DNA of 64,000 nucleotides, from contig NZ_CP114040.1 of assembly GCF_026965555.1 (NCBI RefSeq), positions 5,704,001-5,768,000 on the forward strand. The letters are read 5' to 3'. Under the pieces are notes generated by a model. It saw only the letters and a program-made list of their open reading frames with translations. It was not told the origin of the DNA and did not search any database. Position 1 is the stretch's first letter, and every line of letters starts with the position of its first letter. Source of the stretch: Nannocystis punicea (GTDB taxonomy: Bacteria; Myxococcota_A; Polyangia; Nannocystales; Nannocystaceae). Positions 35,201 through 43,313 of the stretch are shown in pieces. A program made the translations under genes and the position numbers.

Positions 35201-36184
35201 TCACGCCCTGCGGGTGAGCTCGTCGAGCCGGGCGCTCAGATCCAAGACGTCGCCGCCGAGGGCGCGACAGTCCTCGATCCAGCGCCGGGCGTTCTCCACG
35301 CTGGCGCCGGTCCGTCGCGCCGCGATCGCCTCCAGCTCGAGGTCGGCTTCGCAGCGTCGGTGGTCGGCCACGAACCTGCGCAGGGCCTCGTCCAGCGGAT
35401 GGGAGCGCAGCAGCGGAACCAAGACGTCGCCGACGCGCTCGTCGAGGTCGTCGGGATGGTCGTGCACGTAGCAGGTGCCACGTACGATCCAGACCTCGTA
35501 GCGAAGCATCTGCGTGACGCAGTAGAAGCGGACGTCTTCCACCAGTGGCGCGAGCTCCTCGAACAGCTGCAAGAGCGCCGAGCGACGGAACCTCCCTGCG
35601 ATGTCGGTGAGGCGCCACGGCGACCGAAAGCTGTCCATGAACGGCCACGTGTAGTCCTCGAATAGGCGATACCCGCGCGAGAGGAAGCGGTCGTACGCTG
35701 CTTTCGCCGCGGCGTGGTGCTCGTCGGCCCAGCGCAGCTCGACGTTGTAGCGTCCAATCCGTGGGCCCAGGCCCTCGAAGTACAGCTCGCTGTCCGTGCC
35801 CTTCTCGTGTCGACCTTCGGCCAGCCGTTGCAACACCCGTTGCTCGTACTCGTCCCACGCGCCGCAGGCGGGTGGTTGCCACTCGGCGTGGTCACCGATC
35901 GCATCGGCAAGCGCCATCCAGTAGCGGCGCGCCTCCTCGTCGTATGGCTTCTTCTTCTGCGACAGGAGCCCGCGCAGCAAGTCCGGATGAAAGGGTGCGT
36001 GCGGCAGCAGCAGCAGCAGCTCGTGGTGTGCGGCGTGGCGGGTGCTCTTGTCGCGCAGGCGCATGAGAGCTCGGCGCAGGCGCTCCTCGACCTGTGCGCG
36101 CGAGAGCAAGCGAGCCCGGTGGAGCTCGAAGGCATCGCGCACGGTTTGCAAGGGAGACTCGAGCATGTGGGGCGAGTGTGTCAT
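35201..36184 (-). CDS. Hypothetical alpha-helical protein
   Basis: 327 residues from the ATG at 36184 (MTHSPHMLESPLQTVRDAFE; the ATG at 36166 is an alternative). No signal peptide or membrane segment. Charged helices dominate (AQVEERLRRALMRLRDKSTR, DEYEQRVLQRLAEGRHEKG), with a central aromatic region (FEDYTWPFMDSFRSPWRL) and a His/Cys-containing stretch (EVWIVRGTCYVHDHPDDLDE). Not a family I recognise. It is divergent from the kinase-like gene starting at 36481. Confidence 0.7.
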   Translation of the reverse strand: MTHSPHMLESPLQTVRDAFELHRARLLSRAQVEERLRRALMRLRDKSTRHAAHHELLLLLPHAPFHPDLLRGLLSQKKKPYDEEARRYWMALADAIGDHAEWQPPACGAWDEYEQRVLQRLAEGRHEKGTDSELYFEGLGPRIGRYNVELRWADEHHAAAKAAYDRFLSRGYRLFEDYTWPFMDSFRSPWRLTDIAGRFRRSALLQLFEELAPLVEDVRFYCVTQMLRYEVWIVRGTCYVHDHPDDLDERVGDVLVPLLRSHPLDEALRRFVADHRRCEADLELEAIAARRTGASVENARRWIEDCRALGGDVLDLSARLDELTRRA

Positions 36185-36480
36185 CGGTGAGCGATGCGGT
36201 CGACCCGGTGGCCATCAACGCGAAGGATGAGCATGCTCGAGGCCCCTCGACGAGGCGTCGCCGGTGGACCTGTCGGAGTTCTTCGTCGGCTGCGTCGTTG
36301 TCGGCGCAAGCGCAGCGCCCGCGCGTCGCTCCGGCAGCAGCGCACCACGGTGGAAGATGCCAGCGCGAAGATCGTGGAGGCGCAGCTGCGCGCCCCGGTC
36401 GCCAAGGCGATCTCGCGCCGCTACGTCGACGCGGGCGCCACGCTCGAGCTGGTGACGCCCGATCGGTTATCCTCGCCCGC

Positions 36481-37587
36481 GTGGGCGAGTTTCACGTCGA
36501 CGGGCTCGGGGTCGTTCGCCACTGTGAGCAGGTGAGGGCCGGCGCCTTCGATCTGTACCGCGGCGAACTCGAGGGCGTCGCGGTGGCGATCAAGGTCAAG
36601 GGCCTCGGGTTTCCCAAAGACAACGCATACGTCGCCGAGCACTCGGTCGTCTTCTCGCGCCTCTATTCCGCGATCGGCTACGCCGGCAGGTTTGCCGAGC
36701 GCGCCCCCGGCGAGGAGCTGCTCGCCCACGAAGCCGAGCGGATCCGGGCGACGGCCGGCACGTGGAACCACGACGTCCTCGCCGCCGGCCCCGTGCGCTC
36801 GCGCGAGGGCGAACCCGGCGTGTTCGGGCTGGTGATGCCGTGGCACCCGGGCCCGACCCTCGCCGAGCTGTCGCGGCGCGAGCAGCGGCAGCTTTTGCCG
36901 CGCATGATGATCTCGCTGTGGAAGTCGCTCGCCGCCGCGGCTCACGGCGACCTCCACGGCAGCAACATCATCCTCGCCCCGGAGCGCGACCGCTTCGTGC
37001 TGATCGATCCGGCGGTGTTCCTCGTCGAGCACGATCTCCACGCCTCCGGCGACAGCCACAGCCGCTGTTCATTCACCACGCGCCCCCGCTACTACCCGTT
37101 GCTGCCGCCGTACTACCTGCCCCGCGCGCGGCTGCGCGACGCTCCCTCGTTGACCTCGCAATTCGAGGCGTTCCGCTGGGCGCTGTCCGGTTGCCAGCTC
37201 GTCGCGCCCGGCTGCACCACCGGCGGCGCCACCAGGGGCTTCGCCGAGCAGCCCGTCGCACGCGACGAACCCGGCCCGGCGGACCTGCTCGCCGCCGGCA
37301 TCCTGTACTACGAGGCGCTCACCGGCGAGCACCCGTTCCACGACGAGGAATTCACCGAGCCCGGCTGGCTCGGCGGCGTGTGCCTCGAGGGCTTCCGGGG
37401 CAGCGATACCGGCTTCGACGCCGCGCTCTACCGCCTTGCCCGCCCGGTCGTGCGGCCGACTGCACGCGCGAGCGACGTCCACCCGGACGAGTCGGCGCTG
37501 GCGATGGCGCTGCTCGAGCTCCGCGTCCTCGACGTCGACACGCTGGCGGCCCTCGCGTACCCGGCGGCCGCAGCCGCGCTTCGCTGA
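36481..37587 (+). CDS. Protein-kinase-like protein with atypical catalytic loop
   Basis: 368 residues from the GTG at 36481; longer in-frame starts give only low-information sequence. The kinase fold is suggested by AIKVK (Lys38), a helix Glu (HEAERIRA, about 83-90), hinge-like GLVMPWHPGPTLAEL (117-130), catalytic loop HGDLHGSN (155-162; canonical HRDxxxxN) and LIDPAVF (174-180) in place of DFG. HGDLxxxN loops are typical of ABC1/aminoglycoside-kinase-like enzymes. There is no glycine-rich loop of standard form. Substrate unknown; may phosphorylate a small molecule or be a pseudokinase. Confidence 0.7.
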   Translation: MGEFHVDGLGVVRHCEQVRAGAFDLYRGELEGVAVAIKVKGLGFPKDNAYVAEHSVVFSRLYSAIGYAGRFAERAPGEELLAHEAERIRATAGTWNHDVLAAGPVRSREGEPGVFGLVMPWHPGPTLAELSRREQRQLLPRMMISLWKSLAAAAHGDLHGSNIILAPERDRFVLIDPAVFLVEHDLHASGDSHSRCSFTTRPRYYPLLPPYYLPRARLRDAPSLTSQFEAFRWALSGCQLVAPGCTTGGATRGFAEQPVARDEPGPADLLAAGILYYEALTGEHPFHDEEFTEPGWLGGVCLEGFRGSDTGFDAALYRLARPVVRPTARASDVHPDESALAMALLELRVLDVDTLAALAYPAAAAALR

Positions 37588-37610
37588 TCGCCGCAGGGCG
37601 AGGCGTCGCG

Positions 37611-37799
37611 GTGTCCGAGGCGTTTCAGGCCGACCCGGAGGTGCCGCTCCTCGCGTCGCTGGCCTGCGAGGCTCCAGCTCCGGCGTGGCGCTTCGAGTCG
37701 CGCAGGGCCGGCATCGCCGTCGTGTTCCCTGGTGAGCCCACCGTCACCGTCGAGCAGCAGCTCACCCGTGGCGCGGCTCGGCGAAAGTTTCACCGGTGA
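37611..37799 (+). pseudogene. Short remnant behind the kinase-like gene
   Basis: A 62-residue frame from the GTG at 37611 containing SRRAGIAVVFPGEPTVTVEQ, which resembles the start of a beta domain found in larger secreted proteins (G..V.FPG.P). It stops soon after, where the DNA turns into AT-richer repeats with GAACATGGCC and GTCATGTCATGG near 37865-37890. Probably a truncated gene. Confidence 0.4.
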
Positions 37800-38022
37800 G
37801 CATCGAGTACCCCAGCGCGGCCCTTGCACCGGCGCTCATGTTCTTGAGCGCCGGCGCGGCCATCGAACATGGCCGAAAGGTCATGTCATGGTGAAGGTCA
37901 TCCCCCTCCATCGACCCGAACGTGAGGTAATTTAGCCAATGGAAAACCTTGTTGTTGCCGACACGCGAGGCCGCGCTCTCGGGCCTTGTGGCGGAGGTCC
38001 CGGACGGCACGCGCTGGGGCCG

Positions 38023-38654
38023 CTACGCAACTCGCGGCGCGCGCCGATACACACACAGCACGCTCGGCGGAGGTGGAGGGATCAAGCTCTTGAGCGCCTC
38101 GAGATTGAGGATCTCGAGAGCCCGACCACGCAGCTGCAGCAGGCCCTGGTTCCGGAAGTAGATCAGCACGACATTCGACCCCTTGCCGCGTGCTGCCGAG
38201 GGTCTGCTGCGTCACCCGCAAGCTGAGTGACCCGGGGGGCAGCTCCTGTACCAAGTAGGCCGCGACCTTCTGCTCGGCGAGCCGCCGTTGCGCCTCATGA
38301 GAGTGCGCTCGCTCGGACGTTGCTGACGTCGGGCTGGTCGGCTCGGAGTACGGCGGCGAGCTCGTCGGCGAGCTCGCCCTGGTCGTCGCCGATGTCGCCG
38401 GCGAGCTCGCGTGCGGTGGGTCCACGGGTCCTCGCCGCGAGGTGCCCCCGCTCCGTCGCGCCGGCCCGCAGCACTTCGCCGCCGGCGGGGTCGAACGCTG
38501 CCGCGGAGATCGCAAACGGAACGACACGCGCGTGCCCTTCGACCACCCCGCCGCCCTGGACCCGGCGCCACGCGTCGCGGATTTCGCAGTGCACCAGGGC
38601 CAGCAGGAGCTCGCCGGAGCCGGGCTCGCTGGAGTGACGGGCCGCGCGGGCCAT
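38023..38654 (-). pseudogene. Decayed gene with at least two frameshifts
   Basis: Coding-like segments occur in order in three reverse-strand frames: GELLLALVHCEIRDAWRRVQ and GELADELAAVLRADQPDVSN (from ATG 38654), then RRLAEQKVAAYLVQELPPGS and SLRVTQQTLGS, then KGSNVVLIYFRNQGLLQLRG and LEILNLEALKSLIPPPPPS ending at a TAG at 38023. The second shift lies near 38190, where one missing base would restore LGSARGKGSN. The domain is not recognised. It may be a true relic or reflect sequencing errors. Confidence 0.45.
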
Positions 38655-38687
38655 GCCGCCGTCGCGGTCCTCGTCGACCGCGAAGAA

Positions 38688-38850
38688 GCTCCAGTTTGCC
38701 GGGTACGACGGCGAAGTGCGGGCCTGCAGCGAGCTCCAGTTCGCCGGGTACGACGGCGAAGTGCGGGCCTGCAGCTCCAGATCGCGGTTACGACCGCGAA
38801 GGGCGGGCCTGCAGGCCAGATCGCCGGGTTTCACCGCGACGCCGGCGACC
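38688..38850. repeat. Degenerate tandem repeat, about 41-45 bp unit
   Basis: Copies start at 38688, 38733, 38774 and about 38814. The first two share GCTCCAGTT.GCCGGGTACG and CGAAGTGCGGGCCTGCA almost exactly; the third and fourth are diverged. On the reverse strand the first two read LQARTSPSYPANWS twice. It fills most of the 38655-38993 gap, immediately upstream of the lipoprotein at 38994. Confidence 0.85.
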
Positions 38851-38993
38851 GTGCCAGGCCGGCCCGCGGTGCGCTCCCGGGTGCCGGGTTACGACAGCGA
38901 CAGCGACCGCGCGGCCTCTGCGCTTCTCGGTCCTCGGTCGCGCTCTTTGCTGGTTCGTTGCAGCGCCCCCGGGCCCCGGCCTATCTTGAAATC

Positions 38994-41027
38994 ATGCGTG
39001 TTCGTCTTCTTGGCTTCGTCCCCCTCGGCTCCGCCCTCGTCTTGCTGTCCTCCGCGTGTGGCGATGATGACCCCCAGGTCACCGGTGTCACGAACACCTC
39101 GCCGATGACATCGATCACCACCGTCACCGCCACCGACGCGCAGACGTCGACGACGGGGCCCGAGCCGGGCACGACCGCGCCGACGACCACCGACGGCACC
39201 GAGACCACCGGCGAGCCGTCGACCGACGCGACCACCACGCCGACGACGACGATGAGCGGCTGCGTGCCCGACTGTCCCGAAGGCCAGTACTGCGCCGGCG
39301 ACAGCTGCCAGCCCGGGTGCGACGGCGACGAGGATTGCACCGCGCCCGCCACCTGCGACCTCGCCGACCACACGTGCAAGGGTTGCAGCGCCGATGCCGC
39401 ATGTCCTCTCGGACAGGTATGCAAGGACAGCGCGTGTGTGCCCGGCTGCAACGACATGCAGCCGTGCGAGGGCGGCCTGGCCTGCTGCGCCGAGGCCTGC
39501 GTCGACCCGCTGAACGACCCGGCCCACTGCGGCGGCTGCGAACCGTGCCCGGCGCTGCCGAACGCCGAGGCCAGCTGCGCGATGGGCCAGTGCGGCCTCG
39601 GGGCCTGCACGGCCGGCTTCGCCGACTGCGACAACAACCCCAACAACGGCTGCGAGACCCAGGGCGAGTGCCAGTGCACGCCGGGCGCCACCGAGGCCTG
39701 CTACTCGGGCCCCGACGGCACCCAGGACGTCGGCATCTGCAAGGGCGGCATGCACACCTGCAACCCCGAGGGCACCGGCTGGGGCCCGTGCGACGGTGAG
39801 GTCCTGCCGGGCGCGACCGACCTCTGCAGCAACGGCCTCGACGACGACTGCGACGGCCAGGTCGACGAGGACGCCGACGTCGACGGCGACGGCTGGACCG
39901 TGTGCGGCGGCGACTGCTGCGACGAGATCGGCCCGACCTGCCTCAACCCCGAAATTGTCAACCCGGGCGCGTTCGAGGTCCTCGGCAACACCGTCGACGA
40001 CGACTGCGACGGCATGCAGGACAACGTGATCCCCGCGTGCGACGGCGGCCTGCCCAGCAACTCGAACGACGCGCTGCAGTACGCCCGCGCGATCGACCTG
40101 TGCCAGTTCACCACCGAGAACCCGCCGATCAAGGACAAGAAGTGGGGCGTGATCTCGGGCGGGTTCAGCCGCTCGAACGGCGCCGGCGCCCCGGCCGCGG
40201 CGGCCAAGTCGATCCGCCCCGGCTTCGGCAGCGTGATCGTGCCGCAGAAGAACGCCAGCCTGGCGGTGCTCTCGACCGGCAACGCCGCCGACTCCAACGA
40301 CGTGATGCCGGCCTACTCGGCGTTCCAGGGCGGCACGCAGCTCGGCACCTCGGCCGCGGTGCCGGCCGACTGGCTGGCCGCCAACGGCAACAACTTCCCC
40401 AACGCGCCCGGCTGCCCGGCGCCGCAGGGCGGAGCGACCGGCCAGGACACGATCCAGCTCAAGCTGCGGGTCCGCGTGCCGACCAACGCGCTGTCGTTCA
40501 GCGCCTACGTGTACTTCTTCTCGAGCGAGTACCCCGAGTGGGTGTGCAGCCCGTACAACGACTTCTTCCTGACGCTGGTCGACGGCCAGGGCGCGGGCAA
40601 CCCCGCCGACAAGAACGTCGCCATCTACAAGAACCAGAACAACCAGCTGTTCCCGCTCGGCGTCAACATCCTCAAGGGCGCGCCCGGCCTGTTCACGCAG
40701 TGCAAGAACGGCCAGATCAGCTGCGGCTACCCGCCGGCCGGCACTTACAACAGCTGCGTCGGCAACGCCGAGCTCGCGGGCACCGGCTTCCACCTCACCA
40801 ACCCGGCGCCGCAGTTCATCAACGACCCCGGCTACTGCGGTACCAACAATCAGGTCGGCGGCGGCACCGGCTGGCTCAAGATGTCGGGCAACGTCAAGCC
40901 CGGCGAGACGATGGAGCTCCGGTTCGTCCTGTGGGACACCGGCGACCCGTGGTACGACTCGCTGGTGCTGCTCGACAATTTCGAGTGGTCGCTGCAAGCC
41001 TCGCAGCCCGGCGTGACGCCCGGCTGA
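38994..41027 (+). CDS. Large lipoprotein with MopE-like and choice-of-anchor-L domains
   Basis: 677 residues from the ATG at 38994. Signal MRVRLLGFVPLGSALVLLSS with lipobox Cys22, then a Thr-rich linker. Residues about 88-215 are Cys-rich knots (CPEGQYCAGDSCQPGC, CGGCEPCPALPNA). Residues about 215-345 contain MopE-type modules (DLCSNGLDDDCDGQVDEDAD and TVDDDCDG), known from a copper-binding surface protein. The C-terminal 330 residues resemble choice-of-anchor-L beta domains (LSFSAYVYFFSSEYPEWVCS, YNDFFLTLVDG, ELRFVLWDTGDPWYDSLVLL). Likely an outer-membrane adhesin or metal-binding protein. Confidence 0.88.
   Translation: MRVRLLGFVPLGSALVLLSSACGDDDPQVTGVTNTSPMTSITTVTATDAQTSTTGPEPGTTAPTTTDGTETTGEPSTDATTTPTTTMSGCVPDCPEGQYCAGDSCQPGCDGDEDCTAPATCDLADHTCKGCSADAACPLGQVCKDSACVPGCNDMQPCEGGLACCAEACVDPLNDPAHCGGCEPCPALPNAEASCAMGQCGLGACTAGFADCDNNPNNGCETQGECQCTPGATEACYSGPDGTQDVGICKGGMHTCNPEGTGWGPCDGEVLPGATDLCSNGLDDDCDGQVDEDADVDGDGWTVCGGDCCDEIGPTCLNPEIVNPGAFEVLGNTVDDDCDGMQDNVIPACDGGLPSNSNDALQYARAIDLCQFTTENPPIKDKKWGVISGGFSRSNGAGAPAAAAKSIRPGFGSVIVPQKNASLAVLSTGNAADSNDVMPAYSAFQGGTQLGTSAAVPADWLAANGNNFPNAPGCPAPQGGATGQDTIQLKLRVRVPTNALSFSAYVYFFSSEYPEWVCSPYNDFFLTLVDGQGAGNPADKNVAIYKNQNNQLFPLGVNILKGAPGLFTQCKNGQISCGYPPAGTYNSCVGNAELAGTGFHLTNPAPQFINDPGYCGTNNQVGGGTGWLKMSGNVKPGETMELRFVLWDTGDPWYDSLVLLDNFEWSLQASQPGVTPG
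39402..39415. repeat. TGTCC-N4-GGACA palindrome inside the anchor-L lipoprotein gene
   Basis: Arms flank TCTC. It encodes CPLGQV within a Cys-rich module, so coding constraint may contribute. Confidence 0.65.
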
Positions 41028-41040
41028 GGCTGTGAATCAT

Positions 41041-41069
41041 GGGACATGTCCGAACGGGCATGTCCTGCG
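41041..41069. repeat. GGACATGTCC..GGGCATGTCC element after the lipoprotein stop
   Basis: GGACATGTCCGAACGGGCATGTCC begins 13 bases after the stop at 41027; the two CATGTCC copies and the palindromic GGACATGTCC could fold into a hairpin. It resembles the other GACATG arrays that follow gene ends. Confidence 0.6.
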
Positions 41070-41163
41070 AGCGCGCGGGCGCTCGGCGGCGACGCCGGCG
41101 AGCGTCCGGCTGAAGGCGTGGCTGGCTCCGGTTCGGCCCGCGGGTTGCAAGCTCGGCGCGAGG

Positions 41164-41601
41164 ATGTCATCTTCCTCGATCGTCATGCACCGCTGCGGCC
41201 TCGTCGTCCTCCTCGCCATGACCGGGTGTTACGAGCCCCTGGACGAGGAGGAGGACTACGCCGAGGTGTACGTGGTCCCGCCCGGCGTCGACGACTCGGT
41301 GTGGGGCGTGCTGCCCGGCGAGCTCGACTACCTCGAGGGCGAGCGCCTGGTCGTCCGCGCCTTCTTCCACTACGAAGGCAAACTGAAGCGCCCGACGTGC
41401 GAGATCGCCGTCGTCGGCGACGCTCTGACGATTCAGACCTCCGTCGAATACAAACACGTCCGCGGCGACGGAGGCCTCTGGTACGCCCGCACGGAGTGCC
41501 AGACCGGGCCGATGGACGCCGGCACCTATACGATCGTCTTCGACGGCCGCGAGCGCAGCTTGACGATCCCCAGCACCGCCGAGCCGCCGTCGTTTCGCTG
41601 A
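41164..41601 (+). CDS. Small lipoprotein
   Basis: 145 residues from the ATG at 41164 (ATG 41185 is an alternative). The lipobox LLAMTGC places the lipidated Cys at residue 22. An acidic segment (EPLDEEEDYAEVYV) is followed by one compact beta domain with three cysteines (RPTCEIAVVGDAL, ARTECQTGPMDAGTYTIVFD). It is probably an Ig-like or carbohydrate-binding fold; no family recognised. Its 3' end is duplicated downstream. Confidence 0.7.
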   Translation: MSSSSIVMHRCGLVVLLAMTGCYEPLDEEEDYAEVYVVPPGVDDSVWGVLPGELDYLEGERLVVRAFFHYEGKLKRPTCEIAVVGDALTIQTSVEYKHVRGDGGLWYARTECQTGPMDAGTYTIVFDGRERSLTIPSTAEPPSFR

Positions 41602-41672
41602 GCCGAGCCGTGACCCATGGGCCGTCGAGCCGCCGTCGTTTCGGGGAGCCGAGCCGTGACCCACGGGCGTCT
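41581..41672. repeat. 46-bp tandem duplication of the lipoprotein 3' end
   Basis: GAGCCGCCGTCGTTTCG at 41581 (end of the coding sequence plus stop) recurs at 41627, with the following GAGCCGAGCCGTGACCCA also repeated. The second copy has GGG in place of the stop region CTG. Confidence 0.85.
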
Positions 41673-41728
41673 GGCCCAGCTCCCCCGGCCCCGGCTCGGC
41701 CCCTCACCGGCACCCGCCCGGCAGCGCC

Positions 41729-42246
41729 TCAGCCTCGCTCCAGGGCGGCCAGGTAGGCCACCAAGAACTCCGGCAAGCTGCTGTGGCTCGGGTGCGAGAA
41801 TTCGCCGTAGTGCTCGGTCCTGTAAAGGGGGCTGACCATGACACCCCCGATCCGCTCCGCCACGTCCCTGCGTGCGAGCAAACCGCAGCTCGTCTCGCGC
41901 GCCCGGTCTCCGTACCAGTCGACGTATCGGCCCTCACCGATGGCCGCGGCCAGGCGGTAGTCCTCCAGCTCCTTCCGCACGCTGCCCCGGGTCGCGTTCA
42001 CGAGGACGATGCGCCGACCGAGCGCGGGGGGAATCTCGAGCTCCCCATCGGGAAAGGACGAAAGTACACGAGGAATCCCTCTGCCGGGGCATCGGCGAGG
42101 ACCCCCTCGACAATCGGCACCGGGCGACCGGCGGCCAGGCTCAGCGCCTCGGCGAACTCGTCCACGTGATCGAAGACTCGCGGAGTCACCTCGGTGGGAT
42201 GCAGGGGCCGGTCGGGTGCGGGCGCGACGATGGCGGTCAATCTCAT
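41729..42246 (-). pseudogene. Hypothetical gene split by a one-base frameshift
   Basis: Read from the ATG at 42246 the frame gives MRLTAIVAPAPDRPLHPTEV ... AEGFLVYFRPFP and then degenerates. The neighbouring frame continues sensibly with DGELEIPPALGRRIVLVNAT, VDWYGDRARETSCGLLARRD and ends LPEFLVAYLAALERG at 41729. The join is at the G run 42050-42052 (CCC in the message), where one more base would restore a single protein of about 172 residues. No signal peptide; family not recognised. Sequencing error or recent inactivation cannot be separated here. Confidence 0.65.
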
Positions 42247-42478
42247 GGCTGCTTCAGGGCGACGAATCGAACGCGACGCGATCTGCCCCGCTGCCGGATG
42301 TCGGGGCCGAGCCGATGCCGCGCCTTCGGGCGAAAAAAGTTCCCAGAACTTTGGATCGGAGCGGAGGGGCCGCGCCTCTTTCTCCTGGCGAGCTCGTGCT
42401 GGCCGGGTCGCTCTCACCGCGCCGATTGCGCCACGCGCCGGGCCTACAGACCCACCCCAAATCCCAAGGAGACACGCG

Positions 42479-42742
42479 ATGATTTTCCCGAACACCACCG
42501 TCAGGGCGCCGGACCAGATCATCATGGCCACCAGCACCACGTTCGACGTCGTCGGGATCGAGCGACCTGCGCACGTGTCTGGCGGTACGTGGACGATCAG
42601 ACCGAAACCGGGCGATTTCTGCTTCCTGATGGTGTCGAACGGGGGAGAGACGATGACCTGGCACGTCATGTTGCAGCAAGAGAACAGCGGCGAGGGAACC
42701 TCGTCGTCTCCCTACGTCTTCGAGGTCCTCCCGCGCTCGTAG
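42479..42742 (+). CDS. Small beta-rich hypothetical protein with strong ribosome-binding site
   Basis: 87 residues from the ATG at 42479, preceded by CAAGGAGACACGCG, the best ribosome-binding site in the window. The sequence alternates short strands (FDVVGIERPAHVSGGTWTI, DFCFLMVSNGGETMTWHVML) with no signal or membrane segment. It looks like a small soluble beta sandwich. No family recognised. It is divergent from the split gene at 41729-42246, so the two may share a promoter region. Confidence 0.65.
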   Translation: MIFPNTTVRAPDQIIMATSTTFDVVGIERPAHVSGGTWTIRPKPGDFCFLMVSNGGETMTWHVMLQQENSGEGTSSSPYVFEVLPRS

Positions 42743-42848
42743 GCCGCGCATCGATCGGCTGCCGCGCCACGAATGAGCGGGGCGAGGTCGTCCGTCTCGT
42801 CGCCGTGGCTCGGGCCAAGGCGAGTACGAGCCGTCCGACTTCGATCCG

Positions 42849-42897
42849 ATGGACATGTTCATGACCATAGAGACATGTTTTTAAGAACATGTCCTCA
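42849..42897. repeat. AT-rich GACATG/GAACATGTC cluster upstream of vgrG
   Basis: GGACATGTTCATGACC, AGAGACATGTTTTTAAG and AACATGTCCTCAACG follow one another; ACATGTTTTTAAGAACATGT can form a hairpin. It lies 420 bases before the VgrG start and 107 bases after the small gene at 42742. The rest of the 42743-43313 gap shows no gene. Confidence 0.7.
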
Positions 42898-43313
42898 ACG
42901 CCAGCCGACGCGACGCCCCCCGCGCCTCCATCTCGGCCCCGGGGAGGCCCCGGGAGGGCATAGGAGGTTCACGCCGGCGTCGCACGCGCTGCGCTGCACG
43001 CGGAGCCGTGCGCGTGTGGGCCTCTGCGCGTCGATCCGGAGCGAGCTTCCTCGCGTGGTCGTCACCAGCGACTCGTGATTCGCACGTCGTCGCGGCGGCC
43101 TCGCGTGAAGCAGCGACGACGCGCGCCCCGCGAGCGCCCGCGATTGCCCTCCAGTACCCGACTCGTCCCTGCGTGCAGCCGTCGCGTCGACTCGAGTTCG
43201 CGACACGCTCGGTCGCTCGCGCCTCGCCCTCTGCGATGCGCGCAAAGACGCGTTGACGCAGCACCACCCGCGTGCAAAGCATGGCCGGAAGCGGCCGACT
43301 GGGCCTCTGTCTC

